DNA of 64,000 bases. It comes from Tuctoria greenei. Lineage: Eukaryota > Streptophyta > Magnoliopsida > Poales > Poaceae. Both the position numbers and the translations under genes were made by a program. The stretch lies in contig JAYESD010000010.1 in assembly GCA_036927565.1 (NCBI GenBank), positions 114,296,866-114,360,865 of the forward strand. Direction: 5' to 3'. Below are positions 45,118 to 56,988 of the stretch, piece after piece. Numbering within the stretch: position 1 is the first letter of the stretch; each line of letters starts with the position of its first letter. The notes beneath the pieces are model-generated. The model made no database searches. It was given only the letters and a program-made list of their open reading frames with translations, and was not told the origin of the DNA.

Positions 45118-45987
45118 TGATAGCAGGATGAGTCCCGATCTTCTGAGAGGTATGGTAAACCTGATTTGGTGGAGATCTCGACGTTGATGATCCAAGGCTC
45201 CGAACGAACAAAACCCCGCAATCACAACACCACTGCTCTGTTGGTTATTACACGTGTCACATGAATGACCTCGCCAAGAAGTCTTATCCCTGCAAGCACA
45301 ATCAAGAACACAAGCAAGAACAGAGAAGTTGCAATTAGAACTGACTTGATCACGAATTTGGGGTCTCACAACCGATGATTGGCGACACTATTCAATGAAA
45401 GATTGTATCTAAGCAAAAACCAACCCTAATGTGGTGACGGCTTCTGTATAAAAAGGAGTTTAGGGGCGTACAATACCCCTGGACGCAACCCTAATGGGCT
45501 TCCACATGATACACGGGCCAGCAGCCCAAAAGACGGTGGCGCAGCACCGAACAGATTCTGGACGCCCACTTGATTCGCCGATTCCTGTAAACTTAGAAGG
45601 AATTTTGAGGTGGGGCTGGTTCCATTGGAAGCTATATGAAATCACGGTTTCAACCATATATAGAACGTCCAAATCCGATTCTGTATGTGTCCGGGACGTC
45701 AGTTTTGGTGGAGGCAGCTCCTGGAACTCGAGGTGGAGTCGAAGTCGAGTTGTACTTGGGTTCCTCCTTGGTGTGCACGTCCTATCTCCTCCTCCTTGAT
45801 TCCTTGGACTCCTCCAAGCCCTTGCTGGCCCTCTCCATTGTTCCTAATCAATAAAACATGCATGGAAACAAGCATAAGTTCTGAAAAACAATTGACAAGG
45901 TTAGAACGTACCTGGAGATCCAATTGTCGTGCATGTGCTCTAGTGATCGGTCCTTGCATTGTATGCAAAGGAGAGATGTCCTCATCA
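45118..45987 (-). repeat. 3' LTR of Reina-like element
   Basis: 870 bp, pairs with 59923-60790. Its inner part (45699-45987) is the last 96 codons of the pol frame. A strong TATAAAAAGG lies on the opposite (plus) strand at 45447-45456. Confidence 0.92.
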
Positions 45988-46367
45988 TCCTCCCCCTCTT
46001 GAATTCGAGTCATCCTCGACTCAAGCTCATCTTCCTCACCCAAGTATGGCTTCAAATCTAAAATGTTAAATGTGAGACTAACCCCAAACTCGGAAGGCAA
46101 CTCAAGTTTATATGCATTGTCACTTATCTTTTCAAGAACCTTAAAAGGTCCAGCAGCACGTGGTATGAGTTTGGACTTTCTCAAATCTGGGAACCTATCT
46201 TTTCTCAAATGAACTCACACCAAATCACCGGGTTCCAATTTTACCTCCTTCCTACCTTTGCTAGCAGCAATGCGATACTTTTCATTCATTTGTTCAATTT
46301 GTAACTTAGTAGTTTAATGCAACTTATGAATAAATTCAGAACATTGTGTAGCATCCAAGTTCACAAT
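45699..46367 (-). pseudogene. Reina-like integrase C-terminal tail, running into the 3' LTR
   Basis: GPFKVLEKISDNAYKLELP (about 46150) is the GPY/F-type integrase module, followed by DLKPYLGEEDELESR and an acidic stretch encoded by the polypurine tract, then PITRAHARQLDLQ and a stop at 45699. The open frame starts at 46208; the link to the core (46209-46367) has several stops. Confidence 0.85.
45988..46005 (-). other. Polypurine tract of Reina-like element
   Basis: Plus-strand tcctccccctcttgaatt; on the minus strand AAGAGGGGGAGGA ends at the LTR's TG. It lies inside the pol coding frame. Confidence 0.88.
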
Positions 46368-47162
46368 TTAAGTATGTGGTAAAGGTAGCAAATCAATTGG
46401 AGCATGAGGATTGAAACCATAGACTACCATAAACAGACTTAACTTGGTTGTGGAGTGAATAGACCTGTTATAAGCAAACTCAATATGTGGCAAACAGTCC
46501 TCCCACAACCTCAAATTGTCTTTCAAAACAGTCTGCAACATAGTAGATAAAGTACGATTAACTACCTCCGTTTGCCCATCAGTTTGTGGATGACAAGTAG
46601 TAGAAAACAGCAACTTTGTTCCCAATTTATACCATAAAGTTCTCCAAAAGTGACTCAAAAACTTAGCATCCCTATCAGAAACAATAGTATTGAGAACACC
46701 ATGCAAACACACAACCTCATTAAAAAACAAATCAGCAACATGTGAAGCATTATCTGTCTTGTGGCAGGGTATAAAATTAGCCATTTTAGAGAAACGATCA
46801 GCAACCACAAAGACACTATCCCTCCCCCTATTTGTTTTAGGCAATCCTAAAACAAAGTCTATAGAAATATCCTCCCAAGGCTCACTAGGAACTATAAGAG
46901 GCATATAAAGACCATGTGGGTTAAGTCGAGACTTAGCTTTGTTGCATGTCGTACAATGTGAAACGTAGCGCTCCACATCACGCCTCATCCATGGGCAAAA
47001 GAAGTGAGCGGCCAGCACATCCTCTGTCTTTTTAACACTGAAATGTCCCATCAAACCACCTCCATGCGCTTCCTGCAACAACAAAAGACGAACGGAGCTA
47101 GTTGGAACACACAGCTTGTTAGCACGATAGAGAAGGCCTTCACGCAGCAAGAATTTTTCCAC
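46368..47162 (-). pseudogene. Reina-like integrase core
   Basis: Open for 264 codons. Zinc residues: EAHGGGLMGHF with HCTTCNKAK. Catalytic residues: D in SIDFVLGLP, D in VSDRDAKFLS, E in HPQTDGQTEVVN. All are present, so the core looks intact; the flanks are broken. Confidence 0.93.
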
Positions 47163-48767
47163 GCTCTTCCCTCTCTACAATTTTCAAAGGCATCTTTGAA
47201 GTCCAAATCAGTAGCATATAACCTCTTTATGGTTTCCAAACCAATGATTTTGTGAGAAAGTTGGGACAGCATGGTATAATGTCTAGATAAAGCATCGGCA
47301 ATCACATTATCTTTCCCTTTCTTATGTTTAATGATGTAAGGAATTGATTACATGAACTCAATCCATTTAGCATGACGTGTTCAGATTAGCTTGTCCTTTA
47401 AGATACTTCAAAGACTCATAATCTGAATGTATGACAAATTCTTTAGACCATAGGTAATGTTGCCAAGTTTGCAAGACACGCACTAAAGCATAAAGTTCTT
47501 TGTCATATGTAGAATAATTCAGCGAAGGCCCATGCAACTTTTCACTAAAGAAGGCAACAGGTTTACCTCCTTGAATTAGCACTCCTCCAATGCCAATGCC
47601 GCTCACGTCACATTCAAGCTTGAATGTCTTCTCAAAATCAGGAAGTTGCAGCAATGGTGCTTGTGTGAGCTTCAACTTGAGAACATCAAAAGCTTGTTGT
47701 TGTTCTGGTCCCCATCGAAACGGCACTCCATGCTTTGTCAACTCGTGGAGAGGTGCCACAATGGTGCTGAAATCCCGCACGAAACGCCGGTAGAAACCTG
47801 CAAGACCAAGAAAACTCCGAACCTGCGTAACCGTAGTCGGAAGGGGCCATCTCGTGATGGCAACAATCTTTGCTTCATCAACCTCAATGTCGAGCGAAGT
47901 AACAACATAACCAAGAAAAGACACACGATCGGTGCAAAAGGTGCACTTCTAAAGGTTACCATATAAATGTGCATCACGCAAGACATTAAAAACAACACGC
48001 AAATGTTCAAGATGCTCATCATATGACTTGCTGTAAATAAGGATATCATCAAAGTAAACCACCACAAATTTACCAATGAAAGCACGTAAAACCTCATTCA
48101 TCAACCTCATGAAAGTGATGGGCGCATTAGTTAAACCAAATGGCATGACTAACCATTCATAAAGTTCAAATTTAGTTTTAAAAGCAGTTTTCCATTCATC
48201 ACGTAAAGCCATATGAATCTGATGATATCCACTACGCAAATCAATCTTGGAGAAAATAACAGAACCACTCAACTCATCAAGCATGTCATCCAATCTAGGA
48301 ATAGGATAGCGATAACGAATGGTAATGTTATTGATGGCTCTACAATCAACACACATTCGCCAAGTGCCATCTTTTTTTTGGAACCAAAAGAACAGAAACA
48401 GAACAAGGACTAAGACTCTCACGAATGTACCCGCGGTCCAAAAGATCTTGGAATTGTCGCTGAATTTCCTTAGTCTCGTCGGGGTTGGTCCTGTAGGCGG
48501 CACGGTTTGGCAAGCTCGCCCTGGAATCAAATCAATCTTGTGCTCAATGTCTCGCACAGGTGGTAATCCAGGGGGTATCTCTGATGGAAAAATATCCATA
48601 TATTCCTGCAAAAGATTAGCAATAGCAGGTGGCAAGACAATGTATGTATCCTCAATGGAATATAAAGCATGTTTGCACACTAAAGAATAGCAAGTTCCAT
48701 TAGAGGCATATAAATCTTCAAGATCAGGTTTAGTTGCAAGCAAAAAAGGATTTTTCAACTTAATAGG
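47163..48767 (-). pseudogene. Reina-like RT and RNase H
   Basis: RT (48758-47949): PPGLPPVRDIEHKIDLIPG, then a stretch about 48540-48370 read in the wrong frame between two compensating indels (the second in an A8 run), then KKDGTWRMCVDCRAIN, FSKIDLRSGYHQI and the intact VVVYFDDILIYSK. A stop at 47949 precedes RNase H (47924-47367): CDVSGIGIGGVL, STYDKELYALVR, IHSDYESLKYL. A frameshift near 47367 follows; DNVIADALSRHY lies at 47310. Confidence 0.9.
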
Positions 48768-50390
48768 TGTTGACAGCTGTTATATACCAATTTCATTGTC
48801 AATTTAACTCAATTGTGTGAAGGATTTCTCATTTCTTGCACACATCACCTTTCTATCTAACCAAATTCCACTTGGACTTGGAGAAATATGTGTATGCAGC
48901 ATTTTATGCAGGAAATGAGGAAATGTAGAGGGACCAATCCTATAAAATATCATCCCAACCAATCAGGCGACGAAACATGGCGTCCCATGGATCAAATGGC
49001 CCACAAACAGAAGTATCCAAGGATATCCAACGGTGTATCACCCATATACATCAATGGGACCACCTAGCAGCCACCTGGATAAAGTACACGAGAAACGGTG
49101 CAATGACCAGGTCGGCCGAACCAGGGGGTCGGTCGACCTAGTCTTTGCACCAAACTCGGTCAGCCTCCATGTGTTGGCTCCTCCCGGCTCCCTGGAGTCA
49201 ATGGTGACTGATTCACACGATTTTGGTGGCAGGAACCGACCTGAACACTAGTATAAATAGGACCCCATAACCCCCACTTCAACACACACCACTTGGGCAT
49301 CATTCTATTGTATACACTATCTTCCATAGTCCTTAGAGGAGTTAGGATGTAGAGAGGAGAGCCTCTAGTCCCAAGTCCAAATTGGGAAAGGAGTAGAAGG
49401 AGTCTCTCTTCCCAATTCCACATTGGGAAAGGTATGGCTTATGTATTCCTTCTTATATTTGTGACTTTGTCCTCAATAAAGATATTATCTTTAGTCTTCT
49501 TTTATACGTATACTTGGACAAAGCATTTCTTGTTTGATTGTGGAGTCCATGTATGTGGAAGTTATAGTCTTTATGATTTCACTCTCATGATCACATCTTA
49601 TGGTCATAAACACTATAGACCCCCACTATAGTCTATGTAGTTATGATATGATTATGTTAATATGAATGACTTATGTTATGCTTCAACATTGGTTCAACGA
49701 TGTTTAGGTTAGTCATTGCCTTAGGATGGCTTGTGCCATGGCTCCTAAGGTATTTGCTTAGTATGCTAGCATGGTGCTAGGGTATTTAAGTAGCGTTGGA
49801 TGTCTCGTAGACCCACGGATTGAAGAGGTAGGCAGTAGGTGGTGACAACCCTATCTGTCCTTTATAATCCTCCACGTTCGGCTATGCCATAGGCTCTTGG
49901 CGGGAGTCGCCCTAGTATTGCTAGGGGTAAGTCCGTGCCCGATGTGTTGAATAGCATTGTATAGGAATTCATCATTGACATGACCATTAGTATCTACCTT
50001 AGGCTATGTATATGTATTAGGAGCATTGTAGGAGCAACTCTCTAACTCTCAATCCAATATCCCTCTAGGACCCATTTTACCCTTTAGAATAGATTGCCTA
50101 GGTGTGTGTCACACTACCCCTATTATCAACTTACCCCTGTCTAGATAATGGATTAGTATCCCATAGCTTGACCATAAGAGTAGTATATACTTTACTCCAT
50201 TGCCTTCCTTTGGGATAAATACGATACCCTTGGGAATACTCATGGGTGAAATGCTACAACGGTATCTTTCGTGCACTTGCGGATCTCATCTCTTTACCGG
50301 AGATGATCTGTGGTGTTAAGAAATACCAACAAGCATTTTTGGCACCGTTGCTGGGGATGATTTGTTAGTATATCTTAGGAGCTGTCAACA
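48768..50390 (+). repeat. 5' LTR of the non-autonomous element
   Basis: 1623 bp with an 11-bp terminal inverted repeat (TGTTGACAGCT...AGCTGTCAACA). TATA box at 49252-49261 (TATAAATAGG). A hairpin lies at 49105-49143. The last 59 bp contain an internal copy of the primer-binding region. Confidence 0.93.
49252..49261 (+). promoter_or_regulatory. TATA box in the LTR of the non-autonomous element
   Basis: TATAAATAGG, present identically at 55845-55854 in the other LTR; the probable core promoter. Confidence 0.65.
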
Positions 50391-50398
50391 AGCATTTC

Positions 50399-50416
50399 TA
50401 GCGCCGTTGTCGAGGA
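50399..50416 (+). other. Primer-binding site, Asp-tRNA type
   Basis: TAGCGCCGTTGTCGAGGA, three transitions away from the Athila-type Asp-tRNA site (TGGCGCCGTTGCCGGGGA). A second such site lies inside the LTR at 50340-50357. Confidence 0.8.
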
Positions 50417-53400
50417 AGGCAAAGGAAGTGAAGGATAGCTATCACTTGTGATTAAGCTATAGGTACTAATAGTTATTAGACAGGATTACCCTTGTTTGTT
50501 TTCTCCTTTGTGTGAAAACAGGGTAGTATTGGCCAACCCATTGTATGGGATGGCCAATGAGGATGCAAGTGCTAAACTGCAAGATGATTCAAAGCGTACC
50601 TCAAAAAATGTCCGCTAGGCAACACCATTGCCTTTTTGCGGGAGAATTTCAGCTTTTAGTAGGAGCCAAAGTCATCCATACCCAAGCTTGGGGAAGGCTC
50701 CAAGAAGTTCTTCTTGGTTTGCCTCCACCATGGGGTGGATAGCTGGCTCTTCATCCAACACTCGTGTCATGGGTTGGCTCCACCAATCCATTACCACATT
50801 CATGCTGGAGCTGAAGGAGTCCTATTCTCATTCATCATGGATGAGAAGAAGGTCTCCACTCAAGGGGTGGATTGAAGAATGCTCGAGTTCCCATAGCTTG
50901 TCATGCACAACGCTTCACAAGGTGGATATGCTAGTTATGGAACTACACCTCCCATTGAAGTGTCATGAATATCCAAGTCGTTAGAGATTTGTTTGGATAA
51001 TCCAAGTCGTGGATATTCACATGATTTGTGAAAATCCATGTCATCATGGGATGCGTGGGAATTATTTCCCTAAGACCCATGAGGACCTTTTTCAAACAAC
51101 AACTCTAATGGCTACCATTCACAAGGAGGTCAAGGGTGGAATTAGCATCACCCTTGTATTCAAGGAGGCTATGGCTTTCCAAGGGATTTAAGTTCAACTA
51201 GCCTACCTTGAAGTATCTTGGCCAAACAGAAATCAAGAAAACATTCACATGAAGATCTTGGCCAAGGACAAGAACTTAAGGAGCATTCAAAGTCCAAGAT
51301 TTCCCACATCACTTGTTGGGATTCCCACACTTCGACCAAACCCTTCAACCTAGGGCAAGTGACATTGTGGATGAAGTGTTTCTTGTTTGATTGTGGAGTC
51401 CACATGTCATCATACCCAAGGAAGCCTTTGATCCATGATCAAGGTATGGGTTGATTCAATGGAATATCAATATGGTCAGAGTGGCATCACCAAGAAGGAC
51501 AAAGCCTCACCATGCTCATGAAGGAATACATTCAAGAGGGAGAACCTGTCGCTACAACAACATGTCTATATCAATACAACAGGGAGAGGCTAGGGCCACC
51601 ATGTGGCCCACATGTCCAAATGACAGCCAAATGAGTTTGGCATGTCAAAACAGAAGAAGTCGTCCACATCTTCAACTCTGGGATTGGACAACAAATCATC
51701 ACGCTGAACAGAACGGAGGTAAGTCCTACTCATTGGACTTCAAAGTTCGGTGAGTTCCCACCAATAGGTTAATTGGTAGTTATCTCATATTTGTTTTCCA
51801 AATTGCATCAACCCTTGCATTTGCATGTTTGAAATTCCACACTTGCATGTTGGAAAGTAAAATTTCCAACCATCATAAAACTAAAAATTTGAAATAGGGG
51901 AGAAATTTAATTGGATATGAACTACGTGCATGACCACTTGAATTTATCTTCCTAGTTCAAACCAAAAAGATTTGCTTTGACCCTCATTGCATTTACAAGT
52001 TATTTCAAGCTGGGCAAGACAATTTGAATATTGGATTCAATTTGCTTTTGGCTAACGTAACCCGTTTTCGAGTTGTTTTGTGTGTTCTTGATTAAAGTGC
52101 AGCTAGGTCAAAATTGTGAAGAAGTGGTATGGCAAGAAAGTGGAAGGTTTCATCAAGCTCAAGTCACCATTGGGAGGATTTGAGAACACTTCTCTCCTTC
52201 AAACTCATTTTGAGTTTGAGGAAGAGAAATGTTCAAGATGATGACCCAATGGAGGAGCCAGAACCAAATCCATTGCCAAATCCAATCTCAACTTGGCATT
52301 TGACATCAACCATCAAGCCTACGCCGAAAATCAAGGTTGTGAGTTTCTCACACAAATACCTTCGTCACCAACTGCTCTTCAAATGAGGTATGAGTTTAGA
52401 ATTTTTCATTGTTTGGTTTGCCATAGAATTGAATGTATTTGCTTGCATTTGTGAGGAAGGTTGACACTTCCTCTCATTTAGTTCTCATGCATCCTCACAA
52501 GAGTAAGTGTGGGTATTGACTTTTGGATCTCCAAAAGGAAATCCCACCTTACTTGGAAAAATCGAAAACAAGTACCTAGAATCCTTTAAGCATTGTTTTG
52601 TAGACTTAGTCATTTTTGTCTAGGTTTAGAAAATAGAACTTTTGGGCATGACTTAATTGGTGAATTGGCATATAGGAACTTGGGCATAGTGACAGCCATA
52701 ATTTTTAGTTGAGCTTCATGCATAGATGGTGTCACTAGATTTCAAACTCCTAGGAATAAGTGATATCCTTGCTCTGAAATTGAATTGAATTTTTAGGAGG
52801 AGTCACTAAATTTCAAATCCTAGTGAGGTTCAGGAGGAGAAAATTGAGAATCTTGTTTGTCATGGTCTAAATGATAAAAATTTGCTCTTGAAAGCTATGA
52901 TGGTTAGAAACTTTAAAAGGTGTAGGGATCCATATTTCTATCACATGCATTGCTATGAGTAGGAGCTTTAGAAAATATGCAACATGAATTATCTATAATG
53001 CTCCACTCTTATCAATGAATAACACATTGATCATAGATACACTTGACATTGGATCCAACGCATATTTGATTTTGTTCTTCCCCGTATGTACAAATGAAAG
53101 TTTGGTTACCTAACTTGAACGTTCATTTGTACAAGTCTCAGGAGCTAACCATCCCTCTCCATTCAAGAGAAGAAGTTTGCAGGAGTAATATTACTATGCA
53201 TACATTCATGAGGCTGATTGTTGGGATCCCTAGAGGATTCCATTTCAACATCTCTTGGCCAAGGAGTAAATTAGGATGGTTGTTATCTATCGAAAATTAT
53301 GGCCGAAGGTCAATCATAACTATACGAGGCTAGAGATTTTAAATGGGAACCCTCCATGAGCAACCAATGAGCTGCCACGAATGGGTGAGAGCATTATGCT

Positions 53401-53444
53401 CTCAACTATTTTATGCACTCATTCAAGCTCAAGGGATTTGCCAC

Positions 53445-53765
53445 CATCATTGGGTACAAGTTATTCCTATGTGGCTAAGAGTTATGATGTACCATGACCA
53501 AGGAATGACAAGATCACACCTAATTTATATTGGGTGCAAGTTGTTCCTATGTGGCTAGAAGGTATGTTGTACCTTACCGAAGGAACAACTGATCATACCC
53601 AATGCATGTTGGGCACATGTCACTCCCTTATGGCAAAAAGATATGATACACCTTAGCCAAAGAATGACGAACATACTCAATGTATGTTGAGTGCTCGTCT
53701 TTCCTTTGGATCTAAAGGTTATCATTATCCTAGCCAAGGAATGACAAATCACACCCAACACATGG
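53445..53765 (+). repeat. Degenerate tandem repeat of about 80-90 bp, four copies
   Basis: Recurring blocks: ttgggtgcaagt, ttcctatgtgg, atgatgtacc and ccaaggaatgac, in the same order four times with drift in length. Confidence 0.75.
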
Positions 53766-54060
53766 AGACCCTGATGTGCGGATGATCAACATCGAAAACA
53801 CTCTATTCAACCACACTCATGGTGTCAATAGGAGGCAACACAACAATCAACACTCAACCCTGCATTGTCAAAGCCATGCTGCAACAAGGAGAGGCCAACT
53901 CATGGCCTACCTCCATTGTTAGGGTTTCAACCCCTATCACGGACCTTGATCATGAATAAGCTTGGGGGAGGACCCCACTTGAGGTATTGTATCACACCCA
54001 CTACATTTTTATTTCAAATCATCATTGCATATTTATTTTCCATCCATCCATCATCCACAT

Positions 54061-54063
<3 letters not shown>

Positions 54064-54096
<33 letters not shown>
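54064..54096. repeat. (TA)n microsatellite
   Basis: About 33 bp of alternating A and T in the interior of the non-autonomous element. Confidence 0.95.
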
Positions 54097-54098
<2 letters not shown>

Positions 54099-55343
54099 TT
54101 AGATTTACTTTCATCAAATAAAGATGTGCGGTAAGAATGATTTAGAATTTACATTGATGAAATGATGAATAGTTGCTCTGTTTTATTTTCCTAAGTCTCT
54201 AGTTTACAACTTGCTACTCTACGAATATTGCTTTCATTGGTTTGAAATACTTTTACCTTAATTTGGAAGTTGTGGGTAGCAAAAGCTTAATCTAATTCTA
54301 GGTTGTTGCAAGATCAGAATTAGTAATAGGGCTGCTAGTCCTAGTTTGAAAGTAAAACTTAGATTTCCGGAGAAATTTTAAAAAGATTTATGTTTCCCTC
54401 AATTGATTGGAAATACCTACCAAAGCCATATGATGTTCATACATAGACGAAACCTTATGCATATGATATTTGCTTTCACATTGAGCCTAGTCAAACTAGT
54501 ATAGACCTATGTGAGAAATCATTCAACTCTTTTTGAATTCAAGACTTCACTTGCACATGCTATACTTCTACACTAGAAGTAAGCAAAGCGCCAACATATC
54601 CACCATACCACAACAAAAAGAGAAACTCCATGTTATTCATGTTTAGCACTCTCTTCAAAATTCATTGCAAAGAAAGGGAGTAGAAGACATGGTTACAAAA
54701 AGAAAATGAAAAAAAAGGGCATGCTTACATCATAAGCATGAGAAAGAAAAGAGAAAATAAAAGTAGCTATGTTTCATCCCTGCAAAAAGAAAGAGAGATT
54801 ATACTAAACAGGAGTTATCTCAAGTGTCCACATCCACTTCCACTCCATCACACATGCACTAGTCTTGAATCAAAAAGTTTGGATTCAATTCTTCTAAGGC
54901 TTAGTATTTTGACTTAGCAATATATGTGATGCAAATATGCCTACTTACTTTCCTTACCAAGCTCCACATACAAGCCATATTCAATGAGTAGGAATAGTGA
55001 AGGCACAATGCTTTGGTGAGGAAATATTTCCACTATCCACAAAGGAGTGAATGAGAGAATCAAATTGAGGTACTTAATATCTAAATTGAATTCTCCAGGA
55101 TTTAAGTGGAACTTGATTTCTAGGATATGTTTGCTCTATTTGCTATTCTACCTTTCAACTACTCATGAATATGAAAAAGCATAAGCCCTATGATAACTTA
55201 AGAAAGGTAGGGTATCATAACCAATTTCTGCAATACTAGGTAGAGTATCTTTTTGTGCATTAGATACTTTTGAAAATAAGACATTGTAGCAACTCTTGAT
55301 CATCAACCTAAAGTCTTGACTTTGCTCGGGACGAGCAAAGGAT

Positions 55344-55358
55344 AAGCTTGGGGGAGTT
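55344..55358 (+). other. Polypurine tract of the non-autonomous element
   Basis: aagcttgggggagtt ends exactly at the LTR's TGTTGACG start. Confidence 0.9.
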
Positions 55359-56983
55359 TGTTGACGACTGTTATATACCAATTTTATCTGTCAATTTAAC
55401 TCAATTATGTAAAGGATTTGTCATTTCTTGCACACACCACCTTTCTATCTAACCCAATTCCACTTGGACTTGGAGAAATATGTGTATGCAGCATTTTATG
55501 TAGGAAATGAGGAAAGGTAGAGAGACCAATCCTATAAAATATCATCCCAACCAATCAGACAACGACACGTGGCATCCCATGGATCAAATGGCCCACAAAC
55601 AGAAGTATCCAAGGATATCCAACGGTGTATCACCCATATACATCAATGGGACCCACCTAGCAGCCACCTGGATAAAGCACACAAGAAACGGTGCAATGAC
55701 CAGGTCGGCTGAACCAGGGGGTCGGCCGACCTGGTCTTTGCATCAAACTCGGTCATCCTCCATTTGTTGGTTCCTCCCGGCTCCCTGGAGTCAATGGTGA
55801 CTGATTCGCACGATTTTGGTGGCGGGAACCGACCTCAACACTAGTATAAATAGGACCCCATACCCCTCAATTCAACACACACCACTTGGACATCATTCTA
55901 TTGTATACACTATCTTCCATAGTCCTTAGAGGAGATAGAATGTAGAGTGGAGAGCCTCTAGTCCCAAGTCCAAATTGGGAAAGGAGTAGAAGGAGTCTCT
56001 CTTCCCAATTCCACATTGGGAAAGGTATGGCTTATGTGTTCCTTCTTTTATTTGTGACTTTTTGCTCAATAAAGATATTATCTTTAGTCTTCTTTTATAC
56101 ATATACTTGGACAAAGCGTTTCTTGTTTGATTGTGGAGTCCATGTACGTGGAAGGTATAGTCTTTATGATTTCACTCTCATGATCACATCTTATTGTCAT
56201 AAACAGTATAGACCCCCACTATAGTCTATGTAGTTATGATATGATTATGTTAATATGAATGACTTATGTTATGCTTCAACATTGGTTCAACGATGTTTAG
56301 GTTAGTCATTGCATTAGGATGGCTTGTGCCATGGCTCCTAAGGTATTTGCTTAGTATGCAAGCATGGTGCTAGGGTATTTAAGTAGCATTGGATGTCTCG
56401 TAGACCCACGGGTTGAAAAGGTAGGCAGTAAGTGGTGACAGCCCTATCTGTCCATTATAATCCTCCACGTTTGGCTATGCCACAGGCTCTTGGCGGAAGT
56501 CGCCCTAGTATTGCTAGGGGTAAGCCCGTGCTCGATGTGTTGAATAGCATTGCATAGGAATTCATCATTGACATGACCATTAGTATCTACCTTAGGCTAT
56601 GTATATGTATTAGGAGCATTGTAGGAGCAACTCTCTAACTCTCAATCCAATCTCCCTCTAGGACCCATTTTACCCTTTAGAATAGATTGCCTAGGTGTGT
56701 GTCACACTACCCCTATTATCAACTTACACCTGTCCGGATAATGGATTAGTATCCCATCGCTTGACCATAAGAGTAGTATATACTTTACTCCATTGCCTTC
56801 CTTTGGGATAAATACGATACCCTTGGGAATACTCATGGGTGAAATGCTACAACAGTATCTTCTGTGCGCTTGTAGATCTCATATCTTTACCGGATATGAT
56901 CTGTGGTGTTAAGAAATACCAACAAACATTTCTGGTGCTGTTGCCGGGGATGATTTGTTAGTATATCTTAGGAGTCGTCAACA
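55359..56983 (+). repeat. 3' LTR of the non-autonomous element
   Basis: 1625 bp with an 11-bp terminal inverted repeat (TGTTGACGACT...AGTCGTCAACA). It holds the same hairpin (55698-55736, 12-bp arms, perfect), TATA box (55845-55854) and internal primer-like site (56934-56951). Followed by the target duplication atagg. Confidence 0.93.
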
Positions 56984-56988
56984 ATAGG

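Larger units (their letters stand above)
50391..55358 (+). other. Interior of the non-autonomous element, no coding capacity
   Basis: About 5 kb. ORFs are short (up to 118 codons) and show no gag, protease, RT, RNase H or integrase motif. Contains a degenerate tandem repeat (53445-53765), a TA microsatellite (54064-54096) and purine-rich A/G stretches near 54670-54800. The 3' end has gataagcttgggggag, the polypurine tract. Confidence 0.8.
48768..56983 (+). mobile_element. Non-autonomous LTR retrotransposon (LARD-like), Athila-related ends
   Basis: 8216 bp: LTRs 48768-50390 and 55359-56983, target duplication atagg (48763-48767 and 56984-56988), Asp-type primer site 50399-50416 and polypurine tract 55344-55358. 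The 5-kb interior has no gag or pol motif in any frame. LTR sequence and primer type resemble the Athila-like copies at 30391-30673 and 62187-63413, so it probably borrows proteins from that group. It is inserted between the protease and RT of the Reina-like element. Confidence 0.92.

Noticed and set aside
49434..49631. 65-codon ORF with a hydrophobic start, repeated at 56027-56224
   Set aside because: The repetition is just the two LTRs. The length and composition do not support a gene, although the frame is kept in both.
51009..52386. Short plus-strand ORFs in the interior of the non-autonomous element
   Set aside because: At most about 118 codons, no motif, and no similarity to gag or pol; treated as chance.
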